A stretch of 5,061 bases of DNA from Clostridiaceae bacterium (GCA_025361665.1 JANYKF010000059.1:1-5061), one strand, 5' to 3'. Counted from the first letter of the stretch, positions 1 through 5,061 are shown. Program-made: numbers and translations. The notes: generated by a model not told the origin, from the letters alone.

Positions 1-1
1 C

Positions 2-556
2 TTCATGATTGCGTTTTTCTTCTATATCGACGGCGTCTATACGATCATCGGCATGGCGGCCTCCTATGGGGATACGGTCGGCATCAGCAGCACCCAGATG
101 ATTCTGGCGCTTCTGCTCACGCAGGTTATCGCATTTCCCTGTGCCATCGTCTTTGGACGCCTCGCGCAGCGCTTCAATACAAGGCGGCTCATCGAGGTGT
201 GCATCATCGGATACATGGGCATCGCCCTGTTTGCGCTCCAGCTGGACAGGGCATGGGAATTCTGGTTTCTGGCTGTCTGTGTGGCCATGTTCCAAGGCGG
301 CATCCAGTCGCTCTCCCGATCCTACTTCGCCCGCATCATCCCGAAGGAGCATTCGAACGAGTATTTCGGGTTGTTCAACATTTTCGGGAAGGGTGCCGAT
401 TTTCTGGGCCCGCTGCTGATGGTCCTGACCGCGAGCATCATCAAAAACAGGCCCAACCTGACCGTATTGCCTTTGGTCCTGCTATTCATCATCGGGTTCA
501 TCTTCATGCGCCTTCTGCCGGCGGAAGAGAAGAAAAACGGCATCCGGGGCGTCTGA
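2..556 (+). CDS. UMF1/Atg22-type MFS transporter, C-terminal part (5' truncated by window edge)
   Basis: This is the C-terminal 184 residues of a major facilitator superfamily membrane transporter. The reading frame is open from base 2, so the true start lies left of the window. The stretch FYIDGVYTIIGMAASYG, the loop with GRLAQRFNTRR, and the block GGIQSLSRSYFARIIPKE followed by FGLFNIFGKGADFLGPLL are characteristic of the bacterial UMF1 (Atg22-like) branch. Hydrophobic membrane segments can be seen around ALLLTQVIAFPCAIVFG, VCIIGYMGIALFALQL, FWFLAVCVAMFQGG, the FLGPLLMVLTASII region and LPLVLLFIIGFIFMRLL. The protein ends in a short charged tail (PAEEKKNGIRGV). The family is related to the yeast vacuolar amino-acid effluxer Atg22, but the substrate of the bacterial members is mostly unknown, so none is assigned. 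No intrinsic terminator is seen after the stop. The next promoter begins about 40 bp downstream, so this gene is probably not co-transcribed by design with its neighbour. Family call is firm; substrate is unknown. Confidence 0.9.
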   Translation, partial: FMIAFFFYIDGVYTIIGMAASYGDTVGISSTQMILALLLTQVIAFPCAIVFGRLAQRFNTRRLIEVCIIGYMGIALFALQLDRAWEFWFLAVCVAMFQGGIQSLSRSYFARIIPKEHSNEYFGLFNIFGKGADFLGPLLMVLTASIIKNRPNLTVLPLVLLFIIGFIFMRLLPAEEKKNGIRGV

Positions 557-562
557 GCGCAA

Positions 563-615
563 GGTCCCATGGATCGGTGCGACTCTGGTCCCATTGATTC
601 CAGCCCATCCCATTG
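563..615 (+). repeat. Short direct repeats (CCCATKG) around the 594-622 promoter
   Basis: GGTCCCATGGAT at 563-574 and GGTCCCATTGAT at 587-598 match at 11 of 12 bases and start 24 bp apart. The core CCCATTG occurs again at 609-615, directly next to the -10 box. One copy overlaps the -35 box and another abuts the -10 box, so the repeats could be binding sites for a regulator of this promoter. They are short, no regulator is identified, and a chance origin is possible. Confidence 0.4.
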
Positions 616-622
616 GTATAAT
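594..622 (+). promoter_or_regulatory. Sigma-A-type promoter with extended -10, upstream of the small ORF
   Basis: A perfect -10 box TATAAT lies at 617-622 and is preceded by TGG at 614-616, which makes an extended -10 (TGnTATAAT). A -35 box TTGATT (4 of 6 consensus bases) lies at 594-599, exactly 17 bp upstream. Transcription would start near 628-630, giving a leader of about 70 nt before the ATG at 698. This is the best promoter in the window. It points at the small ORF and at nothing else on this strand before the convergent regulator gene. Confidence 0.8.
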
Positions 623-697
623 GATAATGACGAAAGTCAATAAAGCGTTGAGGATTCTGTGAAAAAGGCCCTCACGCGCCAATGAATGGGGTGACAC

Positions 698-922
698 ATG
701 ATGGGGAATCTGCTGATTTGCGATTTGACCAGAGGAGAAAAGCTTGCCTTTCTGGCCGGCCTCTTCATATCGGGCGACATGTCATCGAATGAGTATATCC
801 GGCAGGTGGAGACCTTTGCATCCGGGGACGGTTCCTTCGACGAGATAATTGAGCGTGAAACGGACTGGGACTGCCTCAACCGGATGCTGGGGAACCGGAA
901 GCAGGATAAGCGGATTGCCTGA
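698..922 (+). CDS. Small hypothetical protein (74 aa), no recognised family
   Basis: This is a 74-residue soluble protein that I do not recognise. It has no signal peptide or membrane segment. The N-terminal half (LTRGEKLAFLAGLFISGDM) looks like a hydrophobic-faced helix. The middle is acidic (SGDGSFDEIIERETDWD) and the end is basic ([10 protein letters not shown]). Two adjacent ATG codons (698 and 701) could start it; GGGGTG at 688-693 is a modest ribosome binding site 4 nt before the first. Support for a real gene comes from the strong dedicated promoter at 594-622 and from its position right after it. Against it are the weak Shine-Dalgarno and a 47-bp tail-to-tail overlap with the convergent AraC-family gene (876-922). 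No terminator is seen after the stop. The function is unknown. Its nearness to the regulator gene is not enough to link them. Confidence 0.55.
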   Translation: MMGNLLICDLTRGEKLAFLAGLFISGDMSSNEYIRQVETFASGDGSFDEIIERETDWDCLNRMLGNRKQDKRIA

Positions 923-1724
923 ATGCGCTCGGGGAGACGCCTAGATTCTTTCTAAATACTTTTGAAAACAGGAGCGGGTCGTCATATCCGACACTCCTTG
1001 CGATATCGCCAATGGAAAGGCCTGGGTTCTGCAGGAACTGGCAGGCCTTTTCCATGCGCAGATGGATGAGAAAATCGCGGGGCGGCTGGCCGGCCACCTC
1101 TCGGAACACTTCGCTGAAATAGCTGCGGTCGAGGCCGACATGGGCGGCTGCGTCGGAAACGCCGATCGGCCTCGCATAATGCACCCGGAAATAATCCAGC
1201 GCTTTTTTCGCGTACTCTTCCTTCCGATTCGGTTTACCGGAAGCGCCATGCGCCGGTCCGGCCATCTCGGCGAGTTCAGAGAGGAACAGGTACAGAATCC
1301 CCAGAAGGCGGAGCTCCCGCCCCGCACCCATCGTTCCGGCTCCGATCATCTGCCGGAAGCATTGGCGGATGAAACCGTCGCGTGCCGAGAAGACGGGTTT
1401 TTCTGCCGTCAGACCCGCCTGACGCACCCATGTGTCGGCTTTCGTGCCTTGGAAACCCACCCAGGCGTATTGCCACGGGTCCTGGTCATCGGCCTGATAA
1501 AACGTCACGTCATGGGGGAAAATCAGAAAACCGTCCCCCTCACGGAGCGTCCATGTTTTTCTTTCCGTCTGGAACATCCCTTTTCCGGAAAGCGCGAAGT
1601 GAATGAGATAATGGTCCCGCACAGCGGGACCGAAGCTGTGCCCCGGCTGGCAGACTTCGGATCCGCATTGGATCATGTCGAGGTCAAGCAGATTCTGCCG
1701 GACAAATTCAACGGGCTCCGTCAT
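876..1724 (-). CDS. AraC-family transcriptional regulator, probable sugar-responsive (MsmR/RafR-like)
   Basis: This 282-residue protein has the usual AraC-family length and two-part layout. The N-terminal half is a cupin-type effector domain: residues about 38-75 carry [11 protein letters not shown] followed by [11 protein letters not shown], then [19 protein letters not shown], a signature of sugar-sensing AraC regulators in Gram-positive bacteria. The C-terminal half is a double helix-turn-helix DNA-binding domain. HTH1 is near residues 189-209 ([20 protein letters not shown]) and HTH2 near 236-259 ([23 protein letters not shown]), ending with the conserved SPSAFR. The ATG at 1724 is chosen because AAAGGA lies 9 nt upstream and an extended -10 sits about 45 bp upstream. 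The frame stays open much further, to 2024, but that extension runs antisense through the start of the alpha-galactosidase gene and looks nothing like this family. ATG at 1757 is a possible alternative start. Divergent arrangement with a GH4 alpha-galactosidase suggests control of that gene in response to an alpha-galactoside; that role is inferred. The tail overlaps the convergent small ORF by 47 bp. Confidence 0.92.
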   Translation of the reverse strand: MTEPVEFVRQNLLDLDMIQCGSEVCQPGHSFGPAVRDHYLIHFALSGKGMFQTERKTWTLREGDGFLIFPHDVTFYQADDQDPWQYAWVGFQGTKADTWVRQAGLTAEKPVFSARDGFIRQCFRQMIGAGTMGAGRELRLLGILYLFLSELAEMAGPAHGASGKPNRKEEYAKKALDYFRVHYARPIGVSDAAAHVGLDRSYFSEVFREVAGQPPRDFLIHLRMEKACQFLQNPGLSIGDIARSVGYDDPLLFSKVFRKNLGVSPSAFRQSAYPASGSPASG

Positions 1725-1770
1725 GGCTGCGATTCCTTTCCGCTGCACGCGATCCATTCTCTTTTCCAAC

Positions 1771-1779
1771 ATTATGCCA
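1771..1779 (-). promoter_or_regulatory. Extended -10 promoter element for the AraC-family gene
   Basis: Read on the minus strand, 1779-1771 is TGGCATAAT. This is a TGn extension followed by CATAAT, which matches the -10 consensus at 5 of 6 bases. No good -35 box lies 16-18 bp upstream, which is common for extended -10 promoters. Transcription would start near 1764, giving a leader of about 40 nt before the ATG at 1724. This supports that start over the ATG at 1757. Confidence 0.5.
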
Positions 1780-1812
1780 TATCGTGCCCGCATCCCGCCA
1801 TACCATCGGAGG

Positions 1813-1822
1813 GGAAATTTCC
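1813..1822. promoter_or_regulatory. Palindrome GGAAATTTCC between the divergent promoters
   Basis: This is a perfect 10-bp palindrome lying midway in the 184-bp araC/melA intergenic region. It directly precedes the candidate melA -10 box at 1824-1829. Its position fits an operator that could act on both divergent genes. AraC-family proteins more often bind direct repeats, so a different regulator or a chance palindrome is also possible. Confidence 0.3.
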
Positions 1823-1823
1823 A

Positions 1824-1829
1824 TACAAT
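1824..1829 (+). promoter_or_regulatory. Candidate -10 box (TACAAT) for the alpha-galactosidase gene
   Basis: TACAAT matches the -10 consensus at 5 of 6 bases. The hexamer 17 bp upstream (TACCAT, 1801-1806) is a poor -35 box, as expected if the promoter needs an activator. The predicted start near 1836 would give a leader of about 70 nt. A second, weaker possibility is CACAAT at 1881-1886, which lies just after the direct repeats. The choice between them decides whether the repeats at 1838-1881 lie upstream or downstream of the transcription start. Confidence 0.3.
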
Positions 1830-1837
1830 GATGGATA

Positions 1838-1881
1838 GGTGCCGAAACCGTTTGCCACACGTCAAATGGCGGTGCCGGAAC
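1838..1881 (+). promoter_or_regulatory. Direct-repeat candidate operator for the AraC-family regulator
   Basis: GGTGCCGAAAC at 1838-1848 and GGTGCCGGAAC at 1871-1881 match at 10 of 11 bases in the same orientation. Their starts are 33 bp apart, close to three helical turns. Direct repeats on one face of the helix next to a divergently transcribed target are typical of AraC-family binding sites. If the TACAAT box at 1824 is used, the sites lie in the leader and would repress. If the promoter is the weaker one at 1881, they would lie just upstream and could activate. Confidence 0.4.
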
Positions 1882-1908
1882 ACAATCATCGCCATGGAGG
1901 AAAAAAAC

Positions 1909-3231
1909 ATGAAGAAAATCGCATTCATCGGAGCCGGCAGTTTCGGCTTCACCCGCGGTCTCGTAAAGGACATCCTCTCCTTCCCGGCTTTTTCAGACTG
2001 CACCATTGCCCTCATGGACATCAATCCCGAAAGGCTGGCCTACATTACCCGGGCGATCAACAAGATTGTGGCTGCGGGCCAATATCCCGCGAAGGTCATC
2101 TCCACGACGGACCGTGCCGAGGCCCTCAGGGACGCGGATGGCGTGCTCTGCACGATCCTGTCCGGCGGTGTGCAGATCTGGCGCCATGACATTGAGATTC
2201 CAAAGAAATACGGGGTCGACATCAACGTGGGCGACACGCGGGGTCCGGCTGGCATTTTCCGGGCACTCCGCACCATACCCGAGATGCTCGAAATCGTGAA
2301 GGACATCGAAAAATACTGCCCCAAGGCCATTTTCCTGAACTACACCAATCCCATGGCGATGCTTTGCCGCGCCATGAAGGGTGTGAGTGACGTGGCGATT
2401 TCAGGTCTGTGCCACAGCGTGCAGGGCACGGCGGAAATGCTGGCCAAGTGGATAGGCGCGCCGATGTCGGAAATTACCTACCGCTGTGCCGGCATCAACC
2501 ATCAGGCGTTTTACCTGGATTACAAGTGGAACGGAAACGATGCCTACCCGCTCATCCGGGCTGCCATGGAAAAGCCGGAGATCTACAACGAGGAGCAGGT
2601 ACGCAATGAAATGTTCCTGCACCTGGACTATTATGTGACGGAATCCAGCGGCCACAATTCCGAATACAATGCCTGGTTCCGCAAACGCCCGGACCTCATC
2701 GAGAAATACTGCACCGCCGGAACCGGCTGGAATCCCGGCATCTATGCCTATATCCTCAATGAGTACCTGAGACGGGAAGACGACTGGAAAGAAGAATTCG
2801 ACAAGTGGATGATGAAGGAGACCGTGGACCTCGCGCGGGGTCACGAGTACGCGGCATCCATCTTCAATGCCTGTTTCGGAGACGGGTCCCTGTTCGAATT
2901 CAATGGAAACGTGCGTAATTTCGGCCTGATTGACAACCTGCCGGAAGGCTGCTGCGTCGAAGTGCCTGTGCTGGCCTCCCCGCGCGGGCTCGATCCGATT
3001 CATGTCGGCCCCCTGCCGGATCAACTGGCCGTGATGGTCAACACGAGTGCCCGCTGCGAGGAACTTGCCGTCCAGGGCTCGATGGAAGGGGATCCACGCA
3101 AGATTTTCCATGCGATCGCATTCGACCCGCTTACCTCGTCCGTGCTGAGCCTTGCTGAAATCAAGTCGATGGTGGACGAAATGTTCCTGGCCAATCGTGA
3201 ATGGCTGCCCCAGTTCAAGCATCTGAGCTGA
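1909..3231 (+). CDS. melA: Alpha-galactosidase, glycoside hydrolase family 4 (MelA-like)
   Basis: This cytoplasmic enzyme of 440 residues hydrolyses alpha-galactosides such as melibiose. GH4 enzymes use NAD+ and a divalent metal in a redox-assisted elimination rather than classical acid/base hydrolysis. The N terminus ([18 protein letters not shown]) carries the Rossmann GxGS dinucleotide-binding loop, followed by the acidic LMDIN turn. Further family hallmarks are NYTNPM (residues 144-149), CHS with the metal-binding Cys168, GINHQ with the metal-binding His198, and ESSGHNSEY (245-253) lining the active site. Length and motifs match bacterial MelA proteins (about 430-450 residues) and fit alpha-galactosidases better than the 6-phospho-glycosidase branch. 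The ATG at 1909 is chosen because GGAGG lies 8 nt upstream and the Rossmann motif starts at residue 3; the longer frame from 1675 runs through the intergenic region. The gene diverges from an AraC-family regulator and is followed by a strong terminator, so it appears to be transcribed alone. No permease or phosphotransferase gene is visible beside it. Confidence 0.95.
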   Translation: MKKIAFIGAGSFGFTRGLVKDILSFPAFSDCTIALMDINPERLAYITRAINKIVAAGQYPAKVISTTDRAEALRDADGVLCTILSGGVQIWRHDIEIPKKYGVDINVGDTRGPAGIFRALRTIPEMLEIVKDIEKYCPKAIFLNYTNPMAMLCRAMKGVSDVAISGLCHSVQGTAEMLAKWIGAPMSEITYRCAGINHQAFYLDYKWNGNDAYPLIRAAMEKPEIYNEEQVRNEMFLHLDYYVTESSGHNSEYNAWFRKRPDLIEKYCTAGTGWNPGIYAYILNEYLRREDDWKEEFDKWMMKETVDLARGHEYAASIFNACFGDGSLFEFNGNVRNFGLIDNLPEGCCVEVPVLASPRGLDPIHVGPLPDQLAVMVNTSARCEELAVQGSMEGDPRKIFHAIAFDPLTSSVLSLAEIKSMVDEMFLANREWLPQFKHLS

Positions 3232-3259
3232 TTGGATCGTTCCGGTTTTCCATCCGGAT

Positions 3260-3292
3260 GGTCCGTCGGCCGTTTGGCCGGCGGACCTTTTT
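3260..3292 (+). terminator. Rho-independent terminator after the alpha-galactosidase gene
   Basis: The arms at 3260-3271 (GGTCCGTCGGCC) and 3276-3287 (GGCCGGCGGACC) form a 12-bp GC-rich stem with one G-U pair and a four-base GTTT loop. TTTTT follows at 3288-3292. It begins 28 bp after the melA stop codon. There is no T tract on the other strand, so it works in the plus direction only. Confidence 0.93.
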
Positions 3293-3453
3293 CGTGCCGC
3301 CTCTCATCATCCGCGGAAAACCGGGCATGAAAAGGATGAAAGAAGTTTCACCCGGAGCGGACAATCGGAAATGGTGTCACCAAAAGAGTGAAATACCGAC
3401 CGGATGCGACATTCTTCCGACCAGAAAACGGATTTGGTCTTAAATTCACCCTT

Positions 3454-3473
3454 CATGCATGCTATCATGATAG
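3454..3473. repeat. Two adjacent palindromes, CATGCATG and CTATCATGATAG
   Basis: CATGCATG (3454-3461) and CTATCATGATAG (3462-3473) are both perfect palindromes and lie end to end. The 12-bp one is a plausible operator for a dimeric regulator of the adaptor/ABC operon. It could also overlap the promoter, since TATCAT at 3463 resembles a weak -10 box. Confidence 0.4.
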
Positions 3474-3479
3474 AAGATA

Positions 3480-3500
3480 GATGCTTCGCCTTGAAGCATC
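3480..3500 (+). other. Perfect 8-bp hairpin in the adaptor-gene leader
   Basis: GATGCTTC (3480-3487) and GAAGCATC (3493-3500) are perfect reverse complements separated by the 5-nt loop GCCTT. No T tract follows, so this is not a standard terminator. It would form a stable stem in a transcript entering the adaptor gene, or it could be a protein-binding site in DNA. Confidence 0.5.
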
Positions 3501-3509
3501 AGGAAGCCA

Positions 3510-3570
3510 TGAAAATGCGCTCATGATTTTATTTGATTTTCACTACCCACACAGCGCATTTTCAGGGTAG
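3510..3570 (+). other. Interleaved inverted repeats; candidate alternative RNA structure
   Basis: TGAAAATGCGCT (3510-3521) and AGCGCATTTTCA (3553-3564) are a perfect 12-bp inverted repeat with a 31-nt spacer. A second inverted repeat, CTACCC (3543-3548) with GGGTAG (3565-3570), interleaves with it. In addition ATTTTCA occurs twice (3536-3542 and 3558-3564), so the left arm can pair with either copy. One fold is the long 12-bp stem. The other is two smaller tandem stems, 3510-3516 with 3536-3542 and 3543-3548 with 3565-3570. This resembles a two-state leader, but no known riboswitch class is recognised and no terminator is part of it. Confidence 0.4.
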
Positions 3571-3650
3571 AAGCAGAATATGGAACGATCCATCACGCGC
3601 ATTGAAATCGCAGCCCACCGGTTGCGCTTTTCCTTGCTTGGAAGAAAAAC

Positions 3651-3656
3651 GAGGTG
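3651..3656 (+). promoter_or_regulatory. Ribosome binding site deciding the adaptor start at 3664
   Basis: GAGGTG lies 7 nt before the ATG at 3664. The upstream in-frame ATG at 3580 has only poorly placed purines before it, and starting there would put 28 extra residues before the signal peptide. The site therefore favours 3664. Confidence 0.7.
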
Positions 3657-3663
3657 CTCCGAC

Positions 3664-4767
3664 ATGAACCTGATTTCCCGACTTCAACCCGCACGGCAGC
3701 GGAAACATGGCATTCGGGTCCTGCTGGCGGCCGTTTCCGCGACGCTTCTGCTTTCCGCCGGGTGCTCGATGCTCCCCCAGGAGGAAGTGACCCTGGCGCC
3801 ACCGCTCAAGGTGCCGGAAAAAATCACCTATGAGACCCTTGAAGTGAAGAAAGGGACGATTGAGCGGAAGATCCGGGTAACCGGCCGTTTCATATCCGTT
3901 TCCCAGTCGAACATCCAGTTCACCGAACGCGGAGGCCGACTGGAACTCATGAAGGTCAAGATCGGGCAGAAGGTGAAAAAGGGAGACATACTGGCTACCC
4001 TGGATACCGAAACGCTGAACGATGACATCAAGCTCCAGCGTATCGCACTTGAACGGGCGCAGCTCGGATACGACGAGGCAAAGCGGGTGTTAGACGTGGA
4101 AAGCGCCGCCAACAGCAGCAATCCGGATATGACCCGGGTGGAGGCGGAATCCAGGAACAAGCAAATGCAATACAACCTGTCCATGGCGCGGCTGGAGTTG
4201 GAATCCAACGCCATCCGCCTGCAGACGCTGACACGGGCGCTCAACGAGGCCAACCTGGTATCTCCGATAGACGGGGATGTCATCTATGTCACGGATGTCA
4301 AGACCGGCGACTGGATCGACACGTACGCAACGGTTGTCACCGTGGCGGATCCCGAAAAACTGCAGCTGCGGTACTCGGATGACAGGGTTGGAGATTTCGT
4401 TACGGGCATGAAGGTGACCGTGACGATTGATAACATTGTCTATCAGGGCGAAGTGGTCATGACTCCGATTGACTTGCCAATCGATGCGAAGGAGTCCATG
4501 AAGAACACCGTCCTGGTCGCCGTAACCGGATTGCCGAAAGACATCCGCATCGGTTTGGACGCGCAGATCGTCGCGACACTCGACCTGCGCGAAAACACGA
4601 TCGTGCTGCCCAAATATGCCCTGCAGAAAAACTTCGGCCGCACATACGTGAACGTGCTCAAGAACAACCTCCGGGAGGAGCGGGATGTTGAAGTCGGCAT
4701 CCAGTCCGATCCGGAAGTGGAAATCGTCAAGGGCCTGGAACTTGGAGAAATGGTGATAATCAGATAG
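3664..4767 (+). CDS. HlyD/MacA-like membrane-fusion (adaptor) lipoprotein of an ABC exporter
   Basis: This 367-residue envelope protein probably couples to the ABC permease encoded next to it. A basic N terminus (RLQPARQRKHGIR) and hydrophobic stretch (VLLAAVSATLLLSAGC) form a lipoprotein signal peptide. The lipobox LSAGC gives lipid-modified Cys34, so the mature protein would be anchored to the outer face of the cytoplasmic membrane. The first half of the biotinyl-lipoyl-like domain is at about residues 90-114 (ELMKVKIGQKVKKGDILATLD). A charged alpha-helical hairpin, probably coiled coil, spans about 119-195, and the lipoyl domain closes with SPIDGDVIYVTDVKTGDWI (from residue 200). Beta-barrel and membrane-proximal regions follow (KVTVTIDNIVYQGEVV to GLELGEMVIIR). 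The adaptor fold is shared by RND and ABC exporters; the downstream FtsX-like permease argues for the MacAB-like ABC type. Start 3664 is preferred over 3580 because of GAGGTG 7 nt upstream and the signal peptide placement. The spacing to the permease is 11 nt, indicating one operon. The cargo is unknown. Confidence 0.9.
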   Translation: MNLISRLQPARQRKHGIRVLLAAVSATLLLSAGCSMLPQEEVTLAPPLKVPEKITYETLEVKKGTIERKIRVTGRFISVSQSNIQFTERGGRLELMKVKIGQKVKKGDILATLDTETLNDDIKLQRIALERAQLGYDEAKRVLDVESAANSSNPDMTRVEAESRNKQMQYNLSMARLELESNAIRLQTLTRALNEANLVSPIDGDVIYVTDVKTGDWIDTYATVVTVADPEKLQLRYSDDRVGDFVTGMKVTVTIDNIVYQGEVVMTPIDLPIDAKESMKNTVLVAVTGLPKDIRIGLDAQIVATLDLRENTIVLPKYALQKNFGRTYVNVLKNNLREERDVEVGIQSDPEVEIVKGLELGEMVIIR

Positions 4768-4771
4768 GAGG
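4766..4771 (+). promoter_or_regulatory. Perfect Shine-Dalgarno deciding a TTG start at 4779
   Basis: AGGAGG overlaps the stop codon of the adaptor gene and lies 7 nt before TTG at 4779-4781. No ATG or GTG is at that distance, so TTG is the start. The overlap of the site with the upstream stop suggests translational coupling of the two genes. Confidence 0.8.
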
Positions 4772-4778
4772 CGGTACA

Positions 4779-5061
4779 TTGTTTCGCTTGGTTTTACGGC
4801 GGATGTCCAGCAACCTCTGGATGATCATTTGCCTGCTCCTCGGCACCATGCTGGCCACGGCGCTGGTCTGCAGCATTCCCCTTTATACCGACGGCATCAT
4901 GCAGCGCATGCTGACGAAGGATCTGGAAAACTACCAGGTGGAAAAAGGAAGTTTCCCCGGAACCTTTTCCGTGAAGGCCATCCTCAACTACGCCTATGAA
5001 GGAAAGGACAGGGGAAATGCCCTGCGCTATTTCCGGAACCGGATCTGGAATGTCATGGGCG
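4779..5061 (+). CDS. ABC transporter permease, FtsX/MacB-like, N-terminal part (3' truncated by window edge)
   Basis: The first 94 codons of a membrane protein run off the right edge. It opens with a basic stretch (FRLVLRRMSSN) and a single strong membrane segment (LWMIICLLLGTMLATALVCSIPLY), followed by an extracytoplasmic region (TDGIMQRMLTKDLENYQVEKG and onward). A short basic N terminus, one membrane helix and then a large outer domain is how FtsX/MacB-type permeases begin. The start is a TTG at 4779 with a perfect AGGAGG 7 nt upstream; the next in-frame ATG, at 4803, has no comparable site and would remove part of the N terminus. The gene begins 11 nt after the adaptor lipoprotein gene, so the two probably form an export complex, with the ATPase expected nearby beyond the window. 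Only the N terminus is visible, so the family call rests on topology and context more than on conserved motifs. Confidence 0.75.
   Translation, partial: MFRLVLRRMSSNLWMIICLLLGTMLATALVCSIPLYTDGIMQRMLTKDLENYQVEKGSFPGTFSVKAILNYAYEGKDRGNALRYFRNRIWNVMG

Larger units (their letters stand above)
3293..3663. other. Non-coding gap with a structured second half
   Basis: These 371 bases separate the terminator from the adaptor gene. The first part (3293-3440) shows no supported gene: a short frame ending at 3443 has no ribosome binding site. The second part holds two adjacent palindromes (3454-3473), a hairpin (3480-3500) and an interleaved pair of inverted repeats (3510-3570). No convincing sigma-A promoter was found, although one must exist here because the terminator blocks read-through. 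Weak candidates are TTGGTC at 3434 and TTGATT at 3533, both without a good partner box. A frame continuous with the adaptor gene opens at ATG 3580, but the start at 3664 is preferred. Confidence 0.6.

Noticed and set aside
627..685. Tiny leader frames: 11 codons at 627-662, and 8 codons (GTG start, VKKALTRQ) at 659-685 with GAGGA at 650-654
   Set aside because: They are too short to judge, and no codon bias or regulatory codon run is visible. The GAGGA spacing to GTG is only 4 nt. They could be a translated leader of the small gene, but nothing beyond position supports it.
1062..1838. 258-residue plus-strand frame opposite the AraC-family gene
   Set aside because: It is an antisense shadow of the regulator. 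The minus-strand frame has clear cupin and double helix-turn-helix motifs.
1675..1908. Upstream extension of the alpha-galactosidase frame (ATG at 1675)
   Set aside because: It covers the regulator's start and the intergenic region. The Rossmann motif begins right after ATG 1909, which has GGAGG 8 nt upstream.
1725..2024. Long N-terminal extension of the AraC-family frame (ATG at 2024 on the minus strand)
   Set aside because: It runs antisense through the start of melA and the control region, does not resemble any AraC-family domain, and the ATG at 1724 has a good ribosome binding site and gives the normal family length.
2401..3222. 273-residue minus-strand frame opposite the alpha-galactosidase gene
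   Set aside because: It is an antisense shadow of melA, and the plus-strand frame carries all GH4 motifs.
3201..3443. 80-residue plus-strand frame across the melA 3' end
   Set aside because: It overlaps melA, reads straight through the terminator hairpin, has no ribosome binding site and low-complexity, Arg-rich content. The inner ATG at 3327 also lacks a Shine-Dalgarno.
3580..3663. Longer adaptor start at ATG 3580
   Set aside because: It lacks a well-placed ribosome binding site and would bury the lipoprotein signal peptide behind 28 extra residues. ATG 3664 has GAGGTG at 7 nt.
4090..4779. 229-residue minus-strand frame opposite the adaptor gene
   Set aside because: It is an antisense shadow, and the adaptor reading has a signal peptide, lipobox and lipoyl motifs.

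Overview
The window reads as an ordinary bacterial chromosome segment of moderately high GC. Strong AGGAGG-type ribosome binding sites, sigma-A-like promoters with extended -10 elements, a lipoprotein adaptor paired with an FtsX-like permease, and the UMF1-type transporter all suggest a Gram-positive Bacillota (Firmicutes) host. That assignment is inferred from style, not from a marker gene. No rRNA, tRNA, CRISPR array, insertion sequence or phage gene was seen.

Layout from left to right. (1) Positions 2-556 hold the C-terminal part of an Atg22/UMF1-type MFS transporter. (2) Positions 557-697 hold a very good sigma-A promoter with repeated CCCATTG words around it. It drives a 74-residue orphan ORF (698-922) whose 3' end overlaps the end of the next, convergent gene by 47 bp. 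(3) An AraC-family regulator lies on the minus strand (876-1724). A 184-bp divergent control region (1725-1908) separates it from (4) a GH4 NAD/metal-dependent alpha-galactosidase (melA-like, 1909-3231), which ends in a textbook intrinsic terminator (3260-3292). (5) Positions 3293-3663 are a roughly 370-bp non-coding gap whose second half is dense in palindromes and interleaved inverted repeats. (6) A lipoprotein HlyD/MacA-like periplasmic-adaptor-type protein (3664-4767) is followed 11 nt later by (7) the start of an FtsX/MacB-like ABC permease that uses a TTG start codon (4779 to the window end).

Two functional units are visible. The divergent araC/melA pair looks like a self-contained sugar-response module: the regulator senses an alpha-galactoside or a related sugar and controls the hydrolase. 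No sugar transporter is seen beside it, and the terminator indicates that melA is the last or only gene of its transcript. The second unit is the beginning of an ABC export or envelope-remodelling operon, consisting of adaptor lipoprotein plus permease, with the ATPase presumably beyond the right edge.

I did not find a clearly new biological system. The most unusual signals are the structured leader at 3454-3570, where two inverted repeats interleave and an alternative pairing is available, and the orphan small gene with its strong promoter.
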